Part shown: piece after piece, positions 4,855-10,160 of the stretch
How the letters are laid out: each line of letters opens with the position of its first letter
How positions within the stretch are numbered: the stretch's first letter is position 1
Source of the DNA: Pseudomonadota bacterium
GTDB taxonomy: Bacteria > Pseudomonadota > Alphaproteobacteria > Rhizobiales > Xanthobacteraceae
Assembly: GCA_023414975.1 (NCBI GenBank)
Contig: JAEZMI010000044.1
Location: 1-10,160, forward strand
Length of the DNA: 10,160 nucleotides
Direction: 5' to 3'
Position numbers and translations under genes: made by a program
Notes under the pieces: model-generated
Database searches by the model: none
Seen by the model: the letters and a program-made list of their open reading frames with translations, nothing else
Told to the model about the DNA's origin: nothing

Positions 4855-6795
4855 TTGACCCGTCCTGCCACGCCGCTTCTCGACACCGTCCGCGTGCCGG
4901 CCGATCTCCGGCGGCTGCCCGACGACAAGCTGCCGCAACTCGCGGCCGAGCTGCGCGCGGAAATGATCGACGCCGTGTCCGTCACCGGCGGGCATCTGGG
5001 CGCGGGCCTCGGCGTGGTCGAGCTGACCGTGGCGCTGCATCACGTCTTCGATACGCCGGACGACCGGCTGATCTGGGATGTCGGCCACCAGTGCTACCCG
5101 CACAAGATTCTCACCGGCCGGCGCGAGCGCATCCGCACGCTGCGCCAGGGCGGCGGCCTGTCCGGCTTCACCAACCGCGGCGAGAGCGACTACGATCCCT
5201 TCGGTGCCGGCCATTCCTCCACCTCGATCTCCGCCGGGCTCGGCATGGCCGTGGCGCGCGACCTCGAAGCCGCGAGGGCGCCCGGCGCCGCCCCGCGCCA
5301 CGTGGTGGCGGTGATCGGCGACGGCGCCATGTCCGCCGGCATGGCCTATGAGGCGATGAACAATGCCGGTGCGATGGATTCGCGCCTCATCGTCATCCTC
5401 AACGACAACGACATGTCCATCGCTCCCCCGGTGGGCGCCATGTCGGCCTATCTCGCCCGGCTGATCTCCGGCCGCACCTACCGCTCGCTGCGCGAGACCG
5501 CCAAGCAGCTGGCCGGCAACCTGCCGAAGTTCTTCGGCCGGCAGGCGGCGCGGGCGGAGGAGTTCGCGCGCGGCTTCTGGACCGGCGGCACGCTGTTCGA
5601 GGAACTCGGCTTCTACTATGTCGGGCCCATCGACGGGCACAATCTCGACCATCTCCTCCCCGTCCTGCGCAATGCGCGCGACAGCGAGACCGGGCCGATC
5701 CTCGTCCATGTCGTCACCCAGAAGGGCAAGGGCTACGCGCCCGCCGAGGCCTCGGCCGACAAATATCACGGCGTCCAGCGCTTCGATGTCGCCACGGGCG
5801 CGCAGCGCAAGGCCGTCTCGAACGCCCCGACCTATACCAGCGTCTTCGCCGAAAGCCTGATCAGCGAGGCGCGGCGCGACGACAAGATCGTCGCCATCAA
5901 CGCCGCCATGCCCTCCGGCACCGGGCTGGACCTGTTCGGCGAGATCTTCCCCGAGCGCAGCTTCGATGTCGGCATTGCCGAACAGCATGCCGTCACCTTC
6001 GCGGCGGGCCTGGCGACGGAAGGCTACAAGCCGTTCTGCGCGATCTACTCGACCTTCCTCCAGCGCGCCTATGACCAGATCGTGCATGACGTGGCGATCC
6101 AGCGGCTGCCGGTGCGCTTCGCCATCGACCGCGCGGGGCTCGTCGGGGCGGATGGCGCGACCCATGTCGGCGCCTTCGACGTGCCGATGCTCGCCTGCCT
6201 GCCGGGCATGGTGGTCATGGCCGCCGCGGACGAGGCGGAGCTGGTGCATATGGTCGCCACCGCCGCCGCCTATGACGAGGGGCCCATCGCCTTCCGCTAT
6301 CCGCGCGGCGAGGGCGTCGGCGTCGAGCGGCCCGCGCGCGGCGTCCCGCTCGCGATCGGCAAGGGCCGCGTGCTGCGCGAGGGCTCGAAGATCGCCCTTC
6401 TCTCGCTCGGCACCCGCCTCGCCGCCTGCCTCAACGCCGCCGAGCAGCTCGCCGGTTTCGGCCTCTCCGCCACGGTGGCGGATGCCCGCTTCGCCAAGCC
6501 CATCGACCGCGACCTCGTGCTGCGCCTCGCGCGCGAGCATGAAGTGCTCATGGTGGTGGAGGAGGGTGCGCATGGCGGCTTCGGCAGCCATGTGCTCACG
6601 CTGCTGGCGGAAGCCGGCGCCCTGGACCGGGGGCTGAAGGTGCGCACGCTGGCGCTGCCCGACCGTTTCCTCGACCATGATGCGCCCGCCGTTCAGATGA
6701 AGCAGGCGGGCCTCGATGCCGACGGCATCGTGCGCGGGGTCTTCGCCGCCCTGGGCGCCGACGAGGAAGCCCGCCTCACCTTGCTGCGCGGCTGA
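4855..6795 (+). CDS. dxs: 1-deoxy-D-xylulose-5-phosphate synthase
   Basis: Condenses pyruvate and glyceraldehyde 3-phosphate to DXP with loss of CO2, the first step of the MEP isoprenoid pathway and a branch to thiamine and pyridoxal; cytoplasmic, thiamine-diphosphate dependent. With the TTG start at 4855 the protein has 646 residues, normal for DXS. Visible landmarks: SVTGGHLGAGLG (42-53, His47), VIGDGAMSAGMAYEAMNN (153-170, the GDG...NN cofactor motif), KYHGV (303-307), DVGIAEQHAV (371-380, catalytic Glu376), STFLQRAYDQ (399-408, Arg404), GADGATHVGAFD (431-442) and FRYPRG (480-485). The TTG is chosen because GGAG lies six bases upstream and the protein then begins where homologues do; an in-frame ATG at 4792 would add 21 residues unlike the family. 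It heads a tight operon, with tlyA starting three bases after its stop. Confidence 0.96.
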   Translation: MTRPATPLLDTVRVPADLRRLPDDKLPQLAAELRAEMIDAVSVTGGHLGAGLGVVELTVALHHVFDTPDDRLIWDVGHQCYPHKILTGRRERIRTLRQGGGLSGFTNRGESDYDPFGAGHSSTSISAGLGMAVARDLEAARAPGAAPRHVVAVIGDGAMSAGMAYEAMNNAGAMDSRLIVILNDNDMSIAPPVGAMSAYLARLISGRTYRSLRETAKQLAGNLPKFFGRQAARAEEFARGFWTGGTLFEELGFYYVGPIDGHNLDHLLPVLRNARDSETGPILVHVVTQKGKGYAPAEASADKYHGVQRFDVATGAQRKAVSNAPTYTSVFAESLISEARRDDKIVAINAAMPSGTGLDLFGEIFPERSFDVGIAEQHAVTFAAGLATEGYKPFCAIYSTFLQRAYDQIVHDVAIQRLPVRFAIDRAGLVGADGATHVGAFDVPMLACLPGMVVMAAADEAELVHMVATAAAYDEGPIAFRYPRGEGVGVERPARGVPLAIGKGRVLREGSKIALLSLGTRLAACLNAAEQLAGFGLSATVADARFAKPIDRDLVLRLAREHEVLMVVEEGAHGGFGSHVLTLLAEAGALDRGLKVRTLALPDRFLDHDAPAVQMKQAGLDADGIVRGVFAALGADEEARLTLLRG

Positions 6796-6798
6796 GCC

Positions 6799-7575
6799 AT
6801 GTCCACGCATGAGGCGCCCCCCGCGCCCGCCCGCGACCGGGCCGACCGGGTGCTGGTGGCGCGCGGCCTGTTCGACAGCCGTGCCCGCGCCCAGGCCGCC
6901 ATCGCCGCCGGTCTCGTGCGGGTGGAGGGCCGGGTCCTCGCCAAGCCCTCCGAAACCATTTCCAGCGACGCCGCCATCGAGGCGCAGGAAGCCTATGCAT
7001 GGGTCTCCCGCGCCGGCCTCAAGCTCGCCGCCGCGCTCGACGCCGCCGGGCTCGACGTGACCGGGCGCGAGGCGCTGGATGTCGGCGCCTCCACCGGCGG
7101 TTTTACCGAAGTGCTGCTGGCGCGCGGCGCCGCCCGCGTCCATGCCATCGATGTCGGGCGCGACCAGCTCCACAGCCGGCTGCGGGAGGATTCCCGCGTG
7201 GTCTCGCGCGAGGCGACGGACATTCGCGACCTCGCGCCGGGCGATCTTCCGGCGGCGGGCGTCGTCACCATCGACGTCAGCTTCATCTCGCTGGAAGCGG
7301 TGCTGCCCGCCGCGCTCGCCCATGCCGCGCCGGGGGCCGATCTCGTCGCGCTGGTGAAGCCGCAATTCGAGGTCGGGCGCGACAAGCTCGCCAAGGGCGG
7401 CATCGTGAAGGACGCGGCCGCCCGCCAGGCGGCGGTGGAGCGGATCGAGGCGCGGCTGGCGGCCCTCGGCTGGCAGGTGCGACACCGCCTCGCCTCGCCG
7501 ATCCCCGGCGGCGACGGCAATGAGGAATTCCTCCTCGTCGCCAGGCGCCCCATCCGCCGGCAAGGGGAGGGCTGA
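6799..7575 (+). CDS. tlyA: TlyA family RNA methyltransferase (S4 plus FtsJ-like domains)
   Basis: A 258-residue SAM-dependent ribose 2'-O-methyltransferase; characterised mycobacterial TlyA methylates 16S and 23S rRNA cytidines and affects capreomycin sensitivity, and some homologues have been called haemolysins. An S4 RNA-binding domain covers about residues 14-60 (RADRVLVARGLFDSRARAQA). The methyltransferase domain has SRAGLKL (70-76), DVGASTGGFT (94-103), TIDVSFISL (157-165), LVKPQFE (185-191) and a C-terminal GNEEFLL. The Lys75-Asp159-Lys187-Glu243 tetrad expected for FtsJ-type enzymes is complete. Length is typical. The start is three bases after the dxs stop with a poor ribosome binding site, suggesting translational coupling. 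Linkage of dxs and tlyA is common in many bacteria. Exact rRNA target here is not known. Confidence 0.93.
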   Translation: MSTHEAPPAPARDRADRVLVARGLFDSRARAQAAIAAGLVRVEGRVLAKPSETISSDAAIEAQEAYAWVSRAGLKLAAALDAAGLDVTGREALDVGASTGGFTEVLLARGAARVHAIDVGRDQLHSRLREDSRVVSREATDIRDLAPGDLPAAGVVTIDVSFISLEAVLPAALAHAAPGADLVALVKPQFEVGRDKLAKGGIVKDAAARQAAVERIEARLAALGWQVRHRLASPIPGGDGNEEFLLVARRPIRRQGEG

Positions 7576-7578
7576 CCG

Positions 7579-8895
7579 ATGCCGCGCGGCAACCCGCCCC
7601 TGTCGGTCGCAGCGTCCGCTGAAGCTGCACGCACTGCACCGACTGTTCACCTCACTGCACTGACCATCGACCATCTCGGCCAGCGCGGCGACGGGGTGGC
7701 GCAGACCGAAAACGGGCCTGTCTACGTGCCGCTGACGCTGCCCGGCGAGGTGGTCGAGGCCGAGGTGAGCGCGGATCGCGGCAAGCTGGTTTCCATCCTC
7801 CAGCCGAGCCCGGAGCGGGTCGCGCCGGTGTGCCGCCATGTCGGCCAGTGCGGGGGCTGCGCGCTCCAGCATCTGGAAGTATCAAAATACCATCAATGGA
7901 AACGAGGCCTCGTCGAGGAGGCGCTGCTCCGCGCCGGATTGACGACGGATATCAAGGACTTGATCCCCGCCCATGGCGAGGGGCGCCGCCGCGCCGTGTT
8001 CCATGCCCGCTCGACCGGTGGCAGCGCCGCGCGCGGCAAGGATATACTGGCGGTGGGATTTGCCGGGCGGCGCAGCCACGCCATCGTCGCCATCGACGCC
8101 TGCCCGATCCTCGCGCCGGGCCTCGACGGCGCGCTTCCTGCGGCCTGGGCGGTGGCGCAAGCCCTTGCCCCGCTTGCAAAACCTCTGGACATTCAGGTCA
8201 CGGCGACCGACACCGGCCTCGACATGGACGTGCGCGGCAGCGGCCCGCTCAAGCCGGCCCTCGTCGCCCGCCTCGCCGCCATCGCCGGCGAGCATCGCCT
8301 CGCCCGTCTCACCCGCCATGGCGATCTCGTGCTTCAGCGCGAACCGCCAATGATTTCAATGGGTTCTGCCCGGGTGACGCTGCCGCCGGGCTCGTTTCTG
8401 CAGGCCACCGCCGCCGGTGAGGAGACGCTGGCCCGGCTGGTTCTGGAGGCCGCGAAGGGCGCCGGGCGGGTGGTCGACCTGTTCAGCGGCGTCGGCACCT
8501 TCGCCCTCCGCCTCGCGCAGAAATCCCGCGTCAGCGCCTATGAATATTCCGCCCCGGCCATCGAGGCGCTGAATCGCGCGACGCGCGGCGTTCCCGGCCT
8601 GAAACCCGTCACCGGCGAGGTGCGCGATCTCTTCCGCCGCCCGCTTTATCCCTTGGAACTCAAGAACATCGACGCGGTGGTGTTCGATCCGCCCCGCCAG
8701 GGCGCGCAGGCGCAGGCCGAGCAGCTTGCCCAAGGCAAGGTGCCGCTCGTCATCGGCGTGTCCTGCGATCCCACGAGCTTCGCCCGCGATGCCAAGATAT
8801 TGACGGAGAAGGGGTTTCGGCTGGAGAGCGTCACCCCGGTGGACCAGTTCCTCTATTCCGCTCATGTGGAGCTGGTCGGCGTGTTCCGCCGGTAG
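7579..8895 (+). CDS. TrmA/RumA-type (uracil-5)-RNA methyltransferase with TRAM domain and Fe-S motif
   Basis: A 438-residue class I SAM-dependent RNA methyltransferase that should make m5U in rRNA or tRNA. A TRAM RNA-binding domain covers about residues 23-75. The cysteines 85, 91, 94 (C-x5-C-x2-C) and 175 match the 4Fe-4S ligands of E. coli RumA/RlmD. Then come PPGSFLQ (269-275), SAM motif DLFSGVGTFAL (300-310), FDPPRQG (369-375), the nucleophile Cys396 in SCDP and the general base Glu431 in HVELVGVF. All key residues are present. The first 22 residues are a variable head containing an imperfect 7-residue repeat (CACTGCAC at 7632 and 7653). The ATG follows a GGGGAGG site and lies three bases after the tlyA stop. 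RlmD-like activity (U1939 of 23S rRNA) is the best guess but other uridines are possible, so I give no symbol. Confidence 0.92.
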   Translation: MPRGNPPLSVAASAEAARTAPTVHLTALTIDHLGQRGDGVAQTENGPVYVPLTLPGEVVEAEVSADRGKLVSILQPSPERVAPVCRHVGQCGGCALQHLEVSKYHQWKRGLVEEALLRAGLTTDIKDLIPAHGEGRRRAVFHARSTGGSAARGKDILAVGFAGRRSHAIVAIDACPILAPGLDGALPAAWAVAQALAPLAKPLDIQVTATDTGLDMDVRGSGPLKPALVARLAAIAGEHRLARLTRHGDLVLQREPPMISMGSARVTLPPGSFLQATAAGEETLARLVLEAAKGAGRVVDLFSGVGTFALRLAQKSRVSAYEYSAPAIEALNRATRGVPGLKPVTGEVRDLFRRPLYPLELKNIDAVVFDPPRQGAQAQAEQLAQGKVPLVIGVSCDPTSFARDAKILTEKGFRLESVTPVDQFLYSAHVELVGVFRR

Positions 8896-8918
8896 TTCGA
8901 CGGCCGATTGTCTCCGAT

Positions 8919-8963
8919 CTGGCGGCAAATGCGCTGGCGTCTCCTCGCCTGGCGGTGGAGGAT
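8919..8963. repeat. CTGGCG repeated three times at exact 15-bp spacing
   Basis: CTGGCG occurs at 8919, 8934 and 8949 in the 95-bp gap between the RNA methyltransferase and the DUF4142 gene. The bases between the hexamers are not conserved. No convincing promoter or terminator was seen in this gap, although TCCTC (8943-8947) and GAGGA (8958-8962) could pair. Possible binding-site array or chance. Confidence 0.4.
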
Positions 8964-8990
8964 GCGGCGTTTTAGTCAGGGGAGGGAGCC

Positions 8991-9557
8991 TTGAAGCTTC
9001 TGTTCATCGCCGCGGCCGTTGCGCTGGCCGTCGGCACCACAACCGTTCGCGCCGACACCATGAGCATGTCCGCCCCGGCGGGCCCGACGCCGCAGGCCCT
9101 CGCGGCCGCGGCCAAGGTGCCGTCGACACGCGCTTTCGTCGACACGGCGGCCGCCGCCAACCAGTTCGAGATCGCCTCCAGCCGGCTGGCGCTGATGAAG
9201 TCCTTCAACCCCAAGGTCCGGGCCTTCGCGGCCGCCATGGTCAAGGACCACACCGCCATCGGCGCGAATTTCGTCGCGGCCCTCCAGAAGGCGAATACCG
9301 GCCTCACCCCGCCCGCGGGCCTCGGGCCGGATCTCGACGCGACCATGGTGAAGCTGCGCGGCACCTATGGCCCGGCCTTCGAGGCGGCGTATCTGGAGGC
9401 CCAGACAAAGGGACACCAGGCTGCCGTCGGCCTGTTCGCGGGCTATGCCAAGGGCGGGGCCAATCCGGTGATGAAAGCCTTTGCGGCATCGACGCTGCCC
9501 ACCATCAAGATGCACCTCGACATGTGCTACAAGCTGGCCGCTGCGCTGAAGAAGTGA
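8991..9557 (+). CDS. Secreted DUF4142 domain-containing protein
   Basis: A 188-residue protein of unknown function, exported to the periplasm or beyond. The N-terminus is a clear Sec signal peptide: MKLL, a hydrophobic core of about residues 4-15, and a VRA-DT cleavage site near residue 21. The mature part is helical and matches the DUF4142 (ferritin-like helical bundle) pattern: a first helix around FVDTAAAANQFEI (49-61), AAMVKDHTAIG (81-91) with the conserved Asp-His, then YLEAQTKGHQAAVGLF (134-149) and a last helix near the C-terminus. Metal binding is possible from the His residues but is not shown. The start is TTG at 8991, supported by AGGGGAGGGAG just upstream; the next ATG at 9060 would remove the signal peptide. 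It converges on the DUF1194 gene. Confidence 0.85.
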   Translation: MKLLFIAAAVALAVGTTTVRADTMSMSAPAGPTPQALAAAAKVPSTRAFVDTAAAANQFEIASSRLALMKSFNPKVRAFAAAMVKDHTAIGANFVAALQKANTGLTPPAGLGPDLDATMVKLRGTYGPAFEAAYLEAQTKGHQAAVGLFAGYAKGGANPVMKAFAASTLPTIKMHLDMCYKLAAALKK

Positions 9558-9561
9558 CTCC

Positions 9562-9598
9562 GGGGGAATTGAGGGCGGCATACGCCCTCAATTCCCCC
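9562..9598. terminator. Perfect 16-bp hairpin between convergent genes, probable bidirectional terminator
   Basis: The arm at 9562-9577 (GGGGGAATTGAGGGCG) is exactly complementary to 9583-9598, with the five-base loop GCATA. It begins four bases after the DUF4142 stop. Its right arm contains the stop codon (9588-9590) and the last codons of the minus-strand DUF1194 gene. No T-run follows on either strand, so termination would rely on the stem itself or on Rho; a role in protecting 3' ends is an alternative. Confidence 0.7.
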
Positions 9599-10160
9599 AG
9601 CGCTCCATCCACATGCGTTCGCCGATAGTGCAGGAGACCCGTTTCTGGTCCGCCGCCCGGTGGACCAGCTCCTGCCGTCGCGGCACGACGCCGGCGATTT
9701 CCAGCACCAGCTTGGTCTTGATGGCGTCCGCGAACTGGTGCGCGCCGCGCACGGGAATGACGAAGGCGCCGGGGCCGCCGACCACGCAATCCTCGTAATA
9801 GACGTCGAGCTCCCCGATATCGAGCATCGAGCCCGCCGGTTCCTTCAGCATCAGCGGCAATCCATTGATGGTGATGCCGCGCTTCACCACCGCATCGCGC
9901 GTCGGCTCGACCATGGGCCCCTGATTGTTGGTGCCGTCGCCGGAAATGTCGATTACCCGGCGCAAGCCCTTGAATTTGTTGGCGTCAAGTTGGTCGGCGC
10001 CAAATTCCATGGCGCCCGAGATCGAGGTTCGGTAGACCCGGCGCAGCGGGGCCGCGCGGATTTTCTCGGCAAAGCCGGCCGCATCCTGCACCCCGCCGAT
10101 CAGCGTCCAGTCCACCACGACCTTCTGCTCATCGGCCCCCGCCCATTCGACATAGGCGAT
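9588..10160 (-). CDS. DUF1194 domain-containing protein (VWA-like), C-terminal part
   Basis: The last 190 residues of a protein that continues past the right edge of the window; the stop is at 9588-9590. DUF1194 proteins are related to von Willebrand factor A domains and usually carry a signal peptide; their role is unknown. Recognisable parts are YVEWAGADEQKVVVDWTLI at the start of the visible part, RTSISGAMEFGADQL, VIDISGDGTNNQGP (a VWA-like metal-site segment with SGDG), KRGITINGLPLML, LDVYYEDCVVGGPGAFVIPV and KTKLVLEIAG. The expected N-terminal DxSxS metal-binding motif would lie outside the window, so an intact metal site cannot be confirmed. The visible part shows no frameshift. The last codons form part of the hairpin shared with the convergent DUF4142 gene. 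Confidence 0.9.
   Translation of the reverse strand: MAYVEWAGADEQKVVVDWTLIGGVQDAAGFAEKIRAAPLRRVYRTSISGAMEFGADQLDANKFKGLRRVIDISGDGTNNQGPMVEPTRDAVVKRGITINGLPLMLKEPAGSMLDIGELDVYYEDCVVGGPGAFVIPVRGAHQFADAIKTKLVLEIAGVVPRRQELVHRAADQKRVSCTIGERMWMERWGN

Noticed and set aside
4530..4985. N-terminal extension of the hydrolase frame by 152 codons
   Set aside because: The extension is Ser/Arg/Gly-rich without a domain, crosses the dxs upstream region and the first codons of dxs on the other strand, and so is best read as non-coding.
7632..7664. Imperfect 21-bp repeat (CACTGCACCGAC / CACTGCACTGAC) in the RNA methyltransferase head
   Set aside because: Two copies only, in a variable N-terminal segment before the TRAM domain; probably incidental, and noted only within the gene entry.
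4840..7872. Minus-strand open frame of 1010 codons antisense to dxs, tlyA and the RNA methyltransferase
   Set aside because: It is the mirror of three clearly conserved genes; the translation is Arg/Ala/Gly/His-rich low-complexity with no recognisable domain. Long stop-free antisense frames are expected at this G+C content.
1..10160. Search for tRNA, rRNA, CRISPR repeats, transposase genes or phage genes
   Set aside because: No cloverleaf-like sequence, regularly spaced long repeats, terminal inverted repeats with transposase, or phage protein families were seen by reading; a tool-based scan could still find a small RNA.

Overview
The window is GC-rich chromosomal DNA (roughly 70% G+C by eye) that reads as an alphaproteobacterium, most likely order Hyphomicrobiales. 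The family Xanthobacteraceae (Ancylobacter/Starkeya/Xanthobacter-like) is my best guess from the protein sequences and gene order, but I could not test it by search. I see no phage, insertion sequence, CRISPR, tRNA or rRNA. Codon usage looks uniform, and most genes are housekeeping or conserved families.

Layout. Positions 1-168 (minus) hold the N-terminus of an L-threonylcarbamoyladenylate synthase (tRNA t6A). It is divergent, across a 322-bp intergenic region, from a class II-type histone-deacetylase-like amidohydrolase (491-1420, plus). A strong 15-bp hairpin folds over that gene's stop codon, and two more hairpins and a possible -10 box lead into xseB (1537-1797), the small subunit of exonuclease VII. 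A DUF1284 Cys-rich protein follows (1864-2289, plus).

From 2286 to 4529 lies a three-gene minus-strand cluster, transcribed in the order membrane alpha/beta hydrolase, isoprenylcysteine-methyltransferase-like membrane methyltransferase, DUF1272 zinc-ribbon-like protein. It converges on DUF1284 with overlapping stop codons. This cluster plus DUF1284 separates xseB from dxs, which are close neighbours in many alphaproteobacteria.

After a 325-bp divergent intergenic region comes a tight plus-strand operon: dxs (4855-6795; TTG start preferred), tlyA-type RNA methyltransferase (6799-7575) and a TrmA/RumA-type m5U RNA methyltransferase with TRAM domain and Fe-S cysteines (7579-8895), with 3-bp gaps. 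It couples isoprenoid precursor synthesis (DXP/MEP pathway) to two RNA-modifying enzymes. A secreted DUF4142 protein (8991-9557; TTG start) comes next and converges on a DUF1194 VWA-like protein (9588-10160, minus, N-terminus beyond the window). A perfect 16-bp hairpin lies between them and takes in the end of the DUF1194 gene.

Most interesting points: the uncharacterised hydrolase/methyltransferase/DUF1272 cluster between xseB and dxs; inverted repeats placed on stop codons at transcription-unit ends; short tandem repeats at the DUF1284 start, upstream of dxs and upstream of DUF4142; and several non-ATG starts. I found no convincing evidence of a wholly novel system.
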